Assembly (NCBI GenBank): GCA_023428065.1
Contig: JAEYZI010000042.1
Location: 1-10,197 of the forward strand
Direction of reading: 5' to 3'
Origin: Actinomycetes bacterium
GTDB taxonomy: Bacteria; Actinomycetota; Actinomycetes; Actinomycetales; Microbacteriaceae
DNA length: 10,197 bases
Shown piece by piece: positions 1-7,656 of the stretch. The position numbers and the translations under genes are program-made. Within the stretch, counting starts at the first letter, position 1. Every line of letters begins with the position of its first letter. The notes beneath the pieces are model-generated. The model saw only the letters and a program-made list of their open reading frames with translations. It searched no databases and was not told where the DNA came from.

Positions 1-15
1 CGCCCGCGGCGCGCG

Positions 16-1170
16 TCAGGCGGCGGCGCGGGCGCGGGTGCCGGCGGCGGGCACGGCGGCGAGGAAGGCGTCGACGTCGGCGTCGGTCGAGTCGTGGCCG
101 AGGGTGATGCGTAGCGCCCCGCGCGCCTCACGCTCGGGCACCCCCATCGCGAGCAGCACGTGCGACAGCTCCGCGACACCCGCCTGGCACGCCGAGCCCG
201 TCGACACCGCGATCCCGGATGCGTCGAGCAGGTACAGCAGGGCGTCGCCGTCGGCGCCCGCGAAGGTGACGTGCGCGTTCCCCGGCAGACGCCCGGAACC
301 GAGCGGCGCCCCCCGCAGCAGCGCGCCCTCGACGGAGGTGAGCACCCCCGCGACGAGCCGGTCGCGCAGCGCCGCGACGCGCGTGAGCGGCAGCTCCCCC
401 ACCGCACGCGCCGCCGCGACCCCGAAGGCCACGGCACCCGCGGCGTCCTGCGTGCCGGAGCGGGCGCGCTGCTGCGAGCCCCCGTGCAGAAGCGGCTCGA
501 CCGTCGCGGTGCGCGCGAGCGCGAGCGCACCGATCCCCACGGGCCCGCCCACCTTGTGCGCCGAGACCGACACGGCATCCGCCCCCACGGCGTGCACGTC
601 GACGGGCACCTGCCCGAACGCCGCGATCGCGTCGAGGTGCACGGGCGCGCCGTAGCGGTGCGCGAGCTCGACGATCTCGGCCACCGGCTGGATCGTGCCC
701 ACCTCGTTGTTGGCCCACAGCGCCGTCACGAGCGCCACGTCGTCGGGGTCGGTCGCGAGCGCCGCCGCGAGCGCGTCGAGACGGATGCGCCCCTCGCCGT
801 CGAGCTCGACCCAGTCGACGCGCGCGCCCTCGTGCCGTGCGAGCCACTCCACGGCGTCGAGCGTCGCGTGGTGCTCGCCGAGCGGCGCGATGACGCGCGG
901 CCGGCGGGCGCCGTTGTTGCGCGCCCAGAACATCCCCTTCACGGCGAGGTTCACCGCCTCGGTGCCGCCGCCCGTCAACACGACCTCGACGGGGTCGACG
1001 CCGAGCGTGCCGGCCACAGCCTCGCGCCCCGTCTCGAGCAGCTCGCGCGCCTCCTGGCCCGCCCCGTGGATCGACGACGGGTTGCCCACGACGCGCAGCG
1101 CGTCGACGTAGGCCGCGAGCACCTCGTCCGGCATCGGGGAGGTGGCGGCGTGATCGAGGTAGACCGCCAC
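16..1170 (-). CDS. Cysteine desulfurase (NifS/IscS family, class V aminotransferase fold)
   Basis: This PLP enzyme takes sulfur from L-cysteine as a persulfide, giving alanine, for Fe-S clusters or tRNA thiolation. The 384-residue product opens with the family's LDHAAT motif (residues 5-10). It carries GEHHA (His100, expected to stack on PLP), HLDA (Asp180), the PLP lysine in SAHK (Lys206) and the catalytic cysteine in STGSACQAG (Cys328). The GTG start at 1170 puts LDHAAT at the very N-terminus, as in the family, and follows GGAGGAGGT. The frame stays open upstream to 1431, but that extension lies antisense to the next gene. One oddity: the Gln expected three residues after Asp180 (IscS DATQ) is Ala here (DAIAA). 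In actinobacteria such genes often precede mnmA, which would lie beyond the left edge; that is inference. The family call is secure, the sulfur acceptor unknown. Confidence 0.93.
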   Translation of the reverse strand: MAVYLDHAATSPMPDEVLAAYVDALRVVGNPSSIHGAGQEARELLETGREAVAGTLGVDPVEVVLTGGGTEAVNLAVKGMFWARNNGARRPRVIAPLGEHHATLDAVEWLARHEGARVDWVELDGEGRIRLDALAAALATDPDDVALVTALWANNEVGTIQPVAEIVELAHRYGAPVHLDAIAAFGQVPVDVHAVGADAVSVSAHKVGGPVGIGALALARTATVEPLLHGGSQQRARSGTQDAAGAVAFGVAAARAVGELPLTRVAALRDRLVAGVLTSVEGALLRGAPLGSGRLPGNAHVTFAGADGDALLYLLDASGIAVSTGSACQAGVAELSHVLLAMGVPEREARGALRITLGHDSTDADVDAFLAAVPAAGTRARAAA

Positions 1171-1173
1171 GGG

Positions 1174-1182
1174 ACCTCCTCC
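1174..1182 (-). promoter_or_regulatory. Ribosome binding site of the cysteine desulfurase gene
   Basis: The minus strand reads GGAGGAGGT just before the GTG at 1170, leaving 3 bases from the T, or 7 from the first GGAGG. It is a strong Shine-Dalgarno match and decides the start at 1170 over the longer open frame. Confidence 0.75.
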
Positions 1183-1212
1183 GCCGTTTACAAGTCCGTC
1201 ACGCGCACCACC

Positions 1213-1218
1213 TAACCT
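1213..1218 (+). promoter_or_regulatory. Putative -10 element (TAACCT) of a leaderless glgX transcript
   Basis: TAACCT fits the actinobacterial TAnnnT -10 pattern and occupies -13 to -8 relative to the ATG at 1226. This spacing would place transcription initiation at or next to the start codon. No Shine-Dalgarno sequence precedes the ATG, which fits a leaderless mRNA. The nearest -35-like hexamer, TTTACA at 1187-1192, is 20 bases upstream, longer than the usual 17, so the -35 is uncertain. Confidence 0.5.
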
Positions 1219-1225
1219 AGACGTC

Positions 1226-3271
1226 ATGTCGCCCGCCGATCCGTTCCGGAATCTCGGCGTGCACCTCACCTCGCGCGGGGGCGAGCTGCGGGTGTGGAGC
1301 GCCAACGCGACCTCCATCGAGCTGTGCATCTTCGACGAGAACGACGCCGACTGGGTCGCCAAGCGCATCCCGCTCGTGCGCGGCGAGGGCGATGTGTGGA
1401 GCGCCACGACCCGGTCGCTCCAGGTCGGCACCTCCTACGCCCTGAGCGTCGACGGACCCGAGGGCCCCACGCACGACTTCGACCCCGACCGCTTCCTGCT
1501 CGACCCCTACGCCCGCGGCCTCGCGCGCACGCGCGACGGCGGATGGCGGGGCTACGTGCAGGACACCGCGTTCGACTGGGGCGGGGTGGCGAAGCCCGGC
1601 ATCTCGCTCGACCACACGGTCGTCTACGAGGCGCACGTGAAGGGCCTCACGAAGCTCCACCCGGATGTGCCCGAGGAGCTGCGGGGAACCTACGCGGGCC
1701 TCGCGCACCCGGCGACGATCGACTACCTGCGTGAGCTGGGCGTGACGGCGGTCGAGCTGCTGCCCGTGCACCAGTTCGTGTCGGAGCAGCGCCTCATCAA
1801 GATGGGGCTCGTCAACTACTGGGGCTACAACACCCTCAACTTCTTCACCCCGCACGCCGCCTACGCCACCCGCGAGGCGCAGTTCGGCGGCCCGGGCGCG
1901 GTGCTGCGCGAGTTCAAGGGCATGGTGAAGCTCCTCCACGAGGCGGGCATCGAGGTGATCCTCGACGTCGTCTACAACCACACCTCGGAGGAGGGCCGCG
2001 GCGGCCCCACGAGCTCGTTCCGGGGCATCGACAACGCGAGCTACTACCGGCAGGACGAGACGGGCGCCTACATCGACACGACGGGATGCGGCAACACGCT
2101 CGACTACGAGCGCGCGGTCACGCAGCGCCTCGTGCTCGACTCGCTGCGTTACTGGGCCGAGGAGGTGCAGGTCGACGGGTTCCGCTTCGACCTCGCGGCG
2201 ACCCTCGGCCGTGGTGCGGGCGCCGAGTTCTCGCCCGACCATCCGCTCCTGCACGCCATCATCGACGACCCCGCCCTCACGGGCGTCAAGATGATCGCCG
2301 AGCCGTGGGATGTCGGCATGGGCGGCTGGCAGGTGGGCAACTTCCCCGTCGGCTGGTCGGAGTGGAACGACGGCTACCGCGACCGGATGCGCAACTTCTG
2401 GCTGCGCGACATCGCGCAGGCGCGCGAGTCCGGCTCGGCGAGCGAGGGCATCGGGTCGCTCGCACGGCGCCTCGCGGGCTCGAACCACGTCTTCGCGCTC
2501 GAGCGCGGCCCCCTCGCCTCGGTCAACTTCGTGACGGCGCACGACGGCTTCACGGCACGCGACCTCGTCTCCTACGACCGCAAGCACAACCTCGGCAACG
2601 GGGAGAACAACCGCGACGGCTCGAACGACAACAAGTCGTGGAACCACGGCGCGGAGGGCCCGACCGACGACGAGGCGATCCGCGCGACGCGGCGCAAGGC
2701 CGTGCGCAACCTGCTCGGCACCCTGCTGCTCTCGGCCGGCATCCCGATGCTCACGGCGGGCGACGAGTTCGGCCGCACGCAGCGCGGCAACAACAACGCG
2801 TACTGCCACGACTCGGAGCTCACGTGGCTCAGCTGGGATCGCAGCGAGTGGCAGGAGGACCTCTTCGAGGTCGTCAAGACGCTCATCCGCCTGCGGCGCG
2901 AGAACCCCGCGCTGCGTCCCGTCCGGTACGGGCGCTGGGGCGAGACCACGCCGTCCGCGAGCCAGATGGACTGGTACAACAAGGACGGCGAGACGATGGG
3001 CATCGAGGACTGGGATTCGCCCGAGGAGCGCACCCTGCAGTACCTCGCGGCGTCGACGCCCGAGTTCGAGGAGTTCAACCGCATCCTGCTCGTCGTGCAC
3101 GGCCTCGAGACGGATGTCACGGTCACCCTGCCCGCGCACGAGGGCGTCGAACGCTACACGCTCCTGTGGGATTCGGGGCACGACGACATCAGCGGCGTCC
3201 AGGGCCTGCACCGCCCGGGCGAGACGCTCGCGATGGCGCCCACGTCGATGCTGCTGTTCCGGGCCGACTGA
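1226..3271 (+). CDS. glgX: Glycogen debranching enzyme GlgX (isoamylase-type, GH13)
   Basis: The enzyme hydrolyses alpha-1,6 branches of glycogen, typically the short limit branches left by phosphorylase. The 681-residue cytoplasmic product has no signal peptide. It has an N-terminal CBM48-like beta domain (about 8-95), a GH13 barrel (about 130-560) and a C-terminal beta domain (about 615-680). The GH13 regions are visible: DVVYNH (247-252), GFRFDLA with nucleophile Asp322, IAEPWD with acid/base Glu359, and AHD with transition-state Asp440. NYWGYNTLNFF (197-207) and the GNGENNRDGSNDN stretch (458-470) are typical of GlgX/TreX enzymes. Length is normal. The ATG is preceded by a TAnnnT hexamer at leaderless spacing. 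The stop overlaps the ATG of the next gene (TGATG). TreX is an alternative name often given to actinobacterial homologues; no treY or treZ is in this window, so GlgX is preferred. Confidence 0.95.
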   Translation: MSPADPFRNLGVHLTSRGGELRVWSANATSIELCIFDENDADWVAKRIPLVRGEGDVWSATTRSLQVGTSYALSVDGPEGPTHDFDPDRFLLDPYARGLARTRDGGWRGYVQDTAFDWGGVAKPGISLDHTVVYEAHVKGLTKLHPDVPEELRGTYAGLAHPATIDYLRELGVTAVELLPVHQFVSEQRLIKMGLVNYWGYNTLNFFTPHAAYATREAQFGGPGAVLREFKGMVKLLHEAGIEVILDVVYNHTSEEGRGGPTSSFRGIDNASYYRQDETGAYIDTTGCGNTLDYERAVTQRLVLDSLRYWAEEVQVDGFRFDLAATLGRGAGAEFSPDHPLLHAIIDDPALTGVKMIAEPWDVGMGGWQVGNFPVGWSEWNDGYRDRMRNFWLRDIAQARESGSASEGIGSLARRLAGSNHVFALERGPLASVNFVTAHDGFTARDLVSYDRKHNLGNGENNRDGSNDNKSWNHGAEGPTDDEAIRATRRKAVRNLLGTLLLSAGIPMLTAGDEFGRTQRGNNNAYCHDSELTWLSWDRSEWQEDLFEVVKTLIRLRRENPALRPVRYGRWGETTPSASQMDWYNKDGETMGIEDWDSPEERTLQYLAASTPEFEEFNRILLVVHGLETDVTVTLPAHEGVERYTLLWDSGHDDISGVQGLHRPGETLAMAPTSMLLFRAD

Positions 3272-3741
3272 TGGCGGGCACACCCGCGACGGCGGCGCTC
3301 ACGGCGGCCGGCATCCCCTTCAGCGAGCACGCGTACGTGCACGATCCCGCCAACCGCGACTTCGGCATGGAGGCGGCGACGGCGCTCGGGCTCGACCCCG
3401 ACCAGGTGTTCAAGACGCTGCTCGCCGACGTCGACGGGCGCCTCGTCGTGGGCATCGTGCCCGTGACGGGCAAGCTCGACCTCAAGGCCCTCGCGGCCGC
3501 GGTCGGCGGCAAGAGGGCCGTCATGGCGGATCCCGCGCTCGCCGAGCGCCGCACGGGCTACGTCGTGGGCGGCATCAGCCCCATCGGCCAGAAGACGCGC
3601 CACGAGACGGTGCTCGACGAGACCGCCGAGCTGTGGGATGTCGTCTACGTCTCGGGCGGGCGCCGCGGCTTCGATCTCGGCCTCGCGCCGGCGGATCTCG
3701 TGCGCGCGACGGGCGCCGTCGTCGCCGACATCGCCCGCTGA
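3271..3741 (+). CDS. ybaK: Cys-tRNA(Pro) deacylase, YbaK/EbsC family
   Basis: YbaK proteins are free-standing trans-editing domains that hydrolyse Cys-tRNA(Pro) mischarged by prolyl-tRNA synthetase. The 156-residue product has the usual single-domain length. It shows VFKTLL (46-51) with the conserved catalytic-site Lys48, and GYVVGGISPIGQK (96-108), the signature loop of the family. Other conserved parts are the VTGKLDLKALA segment and the C-terminal GRRGFDLGLAP. The ATG shares its A with the glgX stop (TGATG), so translation is probably coupled and the gene co-transcribed with glgX. There is no functional link to glycogen that I can state from the sequence. The gene ends 7 bases from the convergent phosphorylase. 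Substrate specificity (Cys versus other aminoacyl groups) cannot be fixed from sequence alone. Confidence 0.92.
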   Translation: MAGTPATAALTAAGIPFSEHAYVHDPANRDFGMEAATALGLDPDQVFKTLLADVDGRLVVGIVPVTGKLDLKALAAAVGGKRAVMADPALAERRTGYVVGGISPIGQKTRHETVLDETAELWDVVYVSGGRRGFDLGLAPADLVRATGAVVADIAR

Positions 3742-3748
3742 CGGCGAC

Positions 3749-6307
3749 TCAGCCGGCGAGGGCGACGAGTCCGAGCTCGGCGTCGGAGGCGAGCAGCGGA
3801 TGCCGCGGCACGACGCGCACGGTGTACCCGAACGCGCCCGCGCGCTCGAAGCGCACGGATCCCGTGTAGACCGCGGGGCGACCCAGGTCGTGGCTCTCGA
3901 GCTCGAGCGGGACGGTGTGCACCTCGCCGAGCTCCTCGCCCGCGCGCGGCCTGCCGTGCACGAGCTCGACGGCGACGTCGTCGGGCCCGAGCTCCCCGAG
4001 CTCGACGAACGCGCGCACCCGCAGCTCCTCGCCGACGTGCGGCGAGGCGTCCACACCGCCCGACTCGACGTGCGCCACATGCACCTCGGGCCACGCGCGG
4101 CGCACCGTCGCGGTCCACGCGGCGAGGGCGCGCGCGGGCGCGTGGTCGTCGCGTGCGAGCGCCTCCTCGGCGTGCGCGGCCGGGAGGTAGAGGCGCTCGA
4201 CGTACTCGCGCACCATGCGCTCGGCCGAGAGGGCGGGCGAGAGCGTCGCGAGGGTGTGGCGGATGTCGCCCACCCAGGCGGACGGCACGCCGTCGGGCCC
4301 GCGGTCGTAGAAGCGCGGGGCGACCTGGTGCTCGATGAGGTCGTAGAGAGCCGCCGCCTCGAGGGCGTCGCGCTCGCCGGCATCCCCCGCCGAGTCGGCC
4401 GAGGGGATCGCCCAGCCGTCGCGCTCGTCGTAGTACTCGGCCCACCAGCCGTCGAGGATCGAGAGGTTGAGCGAGCCGTTGAGCGCCGCCTTCATGCCCG
4501 AGGTGCCGCACGCCTCGAGGGGGCGCAGGGGGTTGTTGAGCCACACGTCGCAGCCGGGGTAGAGCTTCTGCGCCATGCCGATGTCGTAGTCGGGCAGGAA
4601 CACGATCCGCCCGCGCACCTCCGGGTCCTGGGAGAACTCGACGAGCAGCTGGATGAGGCGCTTGCCGCCGTCGTCGGCCGGGTGCGACTTGCCCGCGACG
4701 ACGAGCTGCACGGGGCGTTCGGGGTCGGTGAGCAGGCGGCGCAAGCGTTCGGGGTCCTGGAGCATGAGGGTGAGGCGCTTGTAGGTGGGCACGCGCCGCG
4801 CGAAGCCGATCGTGAGCACGTCGGGCGAGAGGAGCTCGCGGTACCAGGGGGGCGCGGGCACCCCCGGGTTCTGCTCGTCCCACGCGGCCGTCAGCCGCGC
4901 GCGCGCGTCGCCGACGAGCTGCGCGCGGAGGCGGCCGCGCAGGTCCCACAGCTCGGCGTCGGTCACCGCATCCGAGGTCCAGTCGCACGCCGTCGTGTCG
5001 TCGGTGCCGAGCCGCGACGCGGCGAGCTCGCTCACCTGCGGGTCGGTCCAGGTCGCGGCGTGCACCCCGTTCGTGATCGAGGTGATGGGCACGTCGTCGG
5101 CGTCGAACCCGGGCCACAGCGCGCCGAACATGTGCCGGCTCACATCACCGTGGAGCTTCGAGACGCCGTTGGCGCGTTGCGCGAGCCGCAGGCCCATGAC
5201 GGCCATGTTGAAGGTGTCGGGGGCGCCGCCCGGGTAGTCCTCGGCGCCGAGCGCGAGCACGTCGGCCACGTCGACGCCGGGGAGCAGCTCGGTCGAGAAG
5301 TAACGCTCCACGAGCGGCGCCTCGAACCGGTCGATGCCCGCCGGCACGGGCGTGTGCGTCGTGAACACCGTGCCCGCGCGCACGACCTCGAGCGCCTCGG
5401 CGAAGCTCAACCCCTCGCCCACGAGCTCGCGGATGCGCTCGAGCCCGAGGAAGCCCGCGTGACCCTCGTTGGTGTGGAACACCGTCGGCTCGGGGATGCC
5501 CGTGAGCCGCGCGTAGAGCCCGACGGCACGTGCGCCGCCGATGCCGAGCAGCAGCTCCTGCAGGAGGCGGTGCTCTCCCCCGCCGCCGTAGAGCCGGTCG
5601 GTGACGCTGCGCAGGTTCTCGGCGTTCTCGGGGATGTCGGTGTCGAGCAGCAGGAGCGGCACGCGGCCGACGGCGAGCTGCCAGATGCGCGCGGTGAGCG
5701 CCTGACCGTCGGGGAGGGCGAGCACGACCTGCGCGGCGGTGCCGTCGGGCGCCCGCAGCACGCTCATCGGCAGACCGTCGGGGTCGAGGACGGGGTAGCT
5801 CTCGAGCTGCCAGCCCTCGCGCGAGATCGCCTGGCGGAAGTACCCGGCCCGGTAGAAGAGGCCGACGCCCACGATGGGCACCCCGAGGTCCGACGCCGCC
5901 TTGAGGTGGTCGCCCGCGAGGATGCCGAGCCCGCCCGAGTACTGCGGGAGCGCATCCGCGATGCCGTACTCCGGTGAGAAGTACGCGATCGTGGCGGGCA
6001 CGTCGTCGCCGAGGCCCTGATACCAGCGGGGCTCGGTGAGGTAGGCCCGCAGCTCGTCGCGCTGGGCCTCGGCGCGCGCGACGTACTCCCGGTCGGCGGC
6101 GAGCTCGTCGAGCCGTGCGGGCGACACCTCGCCGAGGAGGCCCCACGGGTCCTTCCCGAGCTCGTCCCACAGCTCGGGGGCGATGTCGCGGAAGAGCTCG
6201 AGGGTCGGCTGATGCCACGACCAGCGCAGGTTCGCGGCGAGCTCCTCGAGCGGCGCGAGCGCCTCGGGGAGCACGGTGCGGACGGTGAACCGTCGGATGG
6301 CCTTCAC
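3749..6307 (-). CDS. glgP: Alpha-glucan (glycogen) phosphorylase, GT35, DUF3417-containing type
   Basis: The enzyme uses PLP and phosphate to release glucose-1-phosphate from the non-reducing ends of glycogen or maltodextrin. The 852-residue product starts with the DUF3417 domain (about 1-115; NLRWSWHQPT at 26-35). This marks the short bacterial/archaeal phosphorylase class, as opposed to the E. coli MalP/GlgP type. Motifs include the glycine loop YSGGLGILAGDHLK (123-136), FHTNEGHAGF (277-286), GFARRVPTYKR (501-511) and the PLP site EACGTSGMK with Lys606. The GTG at 6307 places the MKAIRRF start exactly where the family begins. A TAGGGT hexamer sits at leaderless spacing and no Shine-Dalgarno sequence is visible. 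The signal peptidase gene lies 24 bases upstream on the same strand, so read-through is possible. It works with the debranching enzyme encoded just beyond its 3' end. Confidence 0.95.
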   Translation of the reverse strand: MKAIRRFTVRTVLPEALAPLEELAANLRWSWHQPTLELFRDIAPELWDELGKDPWGLLGEVSPARLDELAADREYVARAEAQRDELRAYLTEPRWYQGLGDDVPATIAYFSPEYGIADALPQYSGGLGILAGDHLKAASDLGVPIVGVGLFYRAGYFRQAISREGWQLESYPVLDPDGLPMSVLRAPDGTAAQVVLALPDGQALTARIWQLAVGRVPLLLLDTDIPENAENLRSVTDRLYGGGGEHRLLQELLLGIGGARAVGLYARLTGIPEPTVFHTNEGHAGFLGLERIRELVGEGLSFAEALEVVRAGTVFTTHTPVPAGIDRFEAPLVERYFSTELLPGVDVADVLALGAEDYPGGAPDTFNMAVMGLRLAQRANGVSKLHGDVSRHMFGALWPGFDADDVPITSITNGVHAATWTDPQVSELAASRLGTDDTTACDWTSDAVTDAELWDLRGRLRAQLVGDARARLTAAWDEQNPGVPAPPWYRELLSPDVLTIGFARRVPTYKRLTLMLQDPERLRRLLTDPERPVQLVVAGKSHPADDGGKRLIQLLVEFSQDPEVRGRIVFLPDYDIGMAQKLYPGCDVWLNNPLRPLEACGTSGMKAALNGSLNLSILDGWWAEYYDERDGWAIPSADSAGDAGERDALEAAALYDLIEHQVAPRFYDRGPDGVPSAWVGDIRHTLATLSPALSAERMVREYVERLYLPAAHAEEALARDDHAPARALAAWTATVRRAWPEVHVAHVESGGVDASPHVGEELRVRAFVELGELGPDDVAVELVHGRPRAGEELGEVHTVPLELESHDLGRPAVYTGSVRFERAGAFGYTVRVVPRHPLLASDAELGLVALAG

Positions 6308-6314
6308 CCGACCA

Positions 6315-6320
6315 ACCCTA
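6315..6320 (-). promoter_or_regulatory. Putative -10 element (TAGGGT) of a leaderless glgP transcript
   Basis: The minus strand reads TAGGGT at -13 to -8 from the GTG at 6307, the same offset as the hexamer before glgX. No Shine-Dalgarno sequence separates it from the start. No clear TTGACA-like -35 was seen at the expected distance, which would fall in the end of the signal peptidase gene. Confidence 0.45.
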
Positions 6321-6331
6321 GGCTCCGCCCG

Positions 6332-6967
6332 TTACGCACGGATGTCGTCGGGCGCGGATGCGGCCGGTGCGACGGGCGTGCCCGCCCGGCGACGGCCCGA
6401 GGGTCGTCCGCCCGCCTGCGCGCGTCGGCGCTTCCGGGACCGGTCGATGAGCCCGGAGATGACCATCCAGATGGCGAAGGCGAAGAGCCCGCCCGCGAGC
6501 ACGGGCACGATGGCGCCGCGCGCCTCGCCGTTGATCCACGTGTTGACCCAGCCGATGTAGGGCACCGAGTACCACAGCCGGCCCTGGACCTGCACCTCGC
6601 GCACGGGGTCGGCGTCCGGCTCGGAGTTGTTGTCGCCCTGCAGGGTGAAGCTGTACTCGCCGCCCGCGGTCTTCGAGATCGCGATGATCCGGTGGGTCAC
6701 GACGGTCGGGTCACCCGAGCGCAGCTGGTACGTGACGACGTCGCCGATGCGGATGTCCTCGGGCGCCACGTCGCGCGTCACGATGAGCGTCCCCGGCGGG
6801 AGGCCGGGCTCCATCGAGCTCGTGAGCACCGTGAGGGGGGTGGCGCCGGCCGCGGCGGGCACGACGATGACGGCGGCGGCGAGCGCGAGGAGCGCCGCGA
6901 GCACCGTGACGCTCAGCGAGACGCGCAGGTAGGCCCACAGACTCGCCTCTGTGCGGGTGTCGGTCAC
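6332..6967 (-). CDS. sipW: SipW/ER-type signal peptidase I
   Basis: This membrane serine protease removes signal peptides from exported proteins. The 211-residue product has a transmembrane segment at about 17-40, then LTSSMEPGLPPG with the nucleophile Ser51 directly before Met. VVTHRI follows, with His92 where bacterial LepB enzymes have Lys, which places it in the SipW/ER class. GDVVTY (75-80) and GDNN (111-114, Asp112 probably supporting) match later boxes. A second membrane segment lies at about 152-174, followed by an Arg-rich cytoplasmic tail. The GTG start at 6967 shares four bases with the stop of the upstream LPFTG gene (GTGA). The frame stays open to 7459, but that part is antisense-like shadow over the preceding gene. 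Its neighbours carry SipW-cognate leaders, so it very likely processes them. Confidence 0.92.
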   Translation of the reverse strand: MTDTRTEASLWAYLRVSLSVTVLAALLALAAAVIVVPAAAGATPLTVLTSSMEPGLPPGTLIVTRDVAPEDIRIGDVVTYQLRSGDPTVVTHRIIAISKTAGGEYSFTLQGDNNSEPDADPVREVQVQGRLWYSVPYIGWVNTWINGEARGAIVPVLAGGLFAFAIWMVISGLIDRSRKRRRAQAGGRPSGRRRAGTPVAPAASAPDDIRA

Positions 6968-7656
6968 GACTCGTGAGTCTGCTCGTCGCGGCGACGCCGC
7001 CGCAAGACCGCGAACAGGGCACCCACGACGAGCATCGCGATCGCCCAGAGGGCGGTCTGGGCGACATCCGCTCCCGTGAACGGCAACGCGGGCGCTGCGG
7101 CGCCCGGTCCGCCCGCGGCGCCTGCCGAGCAGCCGTCTGCGGTGGTGAACGGCCCCGCCGCCCACTCGTGCGCGGTCACGACGAACGAGAGCTGCGCGGA
7201 CTCGCCCTGAGCGTCCCGTCCGCTCGTGGCGCTGCTCATGGCTGCCTCGAAGTCGACGACCATCGTGGACCCCGCCGCGATCGTCTGCGCCTGCACGACC
7301 ACCTGGCAGTCGGTGAGGGCCCCCATGCTCGAGACGAAGGTGAAGCCGTTCATGGTCGAGGACAGCGTCACGGCGGCGCCGAACTGCGCCGACGGCACGA
7401 CGAGGTCGTCGACGGCCACGCGGACGAGGGCGGGCGTCGAGCTGTTGTTGCGGATCCACAGGCGTTCCGTCGAGACATCGCCCGGCACGATGCGCGCGAT
7501 GTCGTCGAAGAGCTGCACCGACGAGTCCGGTGCGAAGCTCACCCCGTCGGTGCTCACGAGGATCTCGGGCGGTGCGGCGTGTGCGGCCTGCGGCACGGCG
7601 AGCGGGACCGCGAGCGCGACGAGCGCGACGGCGGCGAGAGCGAGTGTTCGGCGCAT
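6964..7656 (-). CDS. LPXTG-anchored exported protein with TasA-like strand motif
   Basis: The 230-residue product has a conventional Sec signal peptide (MRRTLALAAVALVALAVPLA, then cleavage near AHA-APP, about residue 27). A beta-rich body follows (about 30-168), then a Gly/Ala/Pro linker. The end is a complete sortase signal: LPFTG (191-195), a hydrophobic stretch (199-218) and RRRRR. It should be attached to peptidoglycan by a housekeeping or dedicated sortase, which is not in the window. IVPGDVSTERLWIRNNSSTP (57-76) resembles the PGD...N.G pattern of TasA/camelysin beta sandwiches; this is inference. Cys117 and Cys176 could form a disulfide. The ATG overlaps the preceding stop by one base (TGATG) and AGGTGG lies 4 bases before it. 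The stop overlaps the signal peptidase start. Function is likely wall anchoring of the exported partners. Confidence 0.85.
   Translation of the reverse strand: MRRTLALAAVALVALAVPLAVPQAAHAAPPEILVSTDGVSFAPDSSVQLFDDIARIVPGDVSTERLWIRNNSSTPALVRVAVDDLVVPSAQFGAAVTLSSTMNGFTFVSSMGALTDCQVVVQAQTIAAGSTMVVDFEAAMSSATSGRDAQGESAQLSFVVTAHEWAAGPFTTADGCSAGAAGGPGAAAPALPFTGADVAQTALWAIAMLVVGALFAVLRRRRRDEQTHES

Larger units (their letters stand above)
1171..1225. promoter_or_regulatory. Divergent promoter region between cysteine desulfurase and glgX
   Basis: These 55 bases are the only space between two divergent genes, so both promoters must lie here or inside the flanking genes. The region is locally AT-richer than its surroundings (TTTACA at 1187-1192, TAACCT at 1213-1218). 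On the minus strand TTGTAA (revcomp of 1187-1192 shifted by one base) may serve as a weak -10 for the desulfurase. No clear operator palindrome was seen. Confidence 0.5.

Noticed and set aside
1171..1431. N-terminal extension of the cysteine desulfurase to 1431
   Set aside because: The extra 87 residues have no family match, run antisense to glgX and its promoter, and place LDHAAT far from the N-terminus. GTG 1170 has a strong ribosome binding site.
1217..3283. 688-residue open frame on the minus strand
   Set aside because: Antisense shadow of glgX; the plus-strand frame has all GH13 catalytic motifs.
3737..3753. Small hairpin GCTGA/TCAGC spanning both convergent stop codons
   Set aside because: The stem is only 5 base pairs with a 7-base loop and no T-tract, too weak to call a terminator in this GC content.
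3638..5977. 779-residue open frame on the plus strand
   Set aside because: It is the antisense shadow of the phosphorylase gene, with Arg/Ala/Gly/Val-rich composition typical of GC-rich shadow frames and no recognisable motif.
6968..7459. Upstream extension of the signal peptidase frame
   Set aside because: The region codes in another frame for the LPFTG protein, and the extension has no motif. GTG 6967 overlaps the preceding stop as expected for coupled genes.
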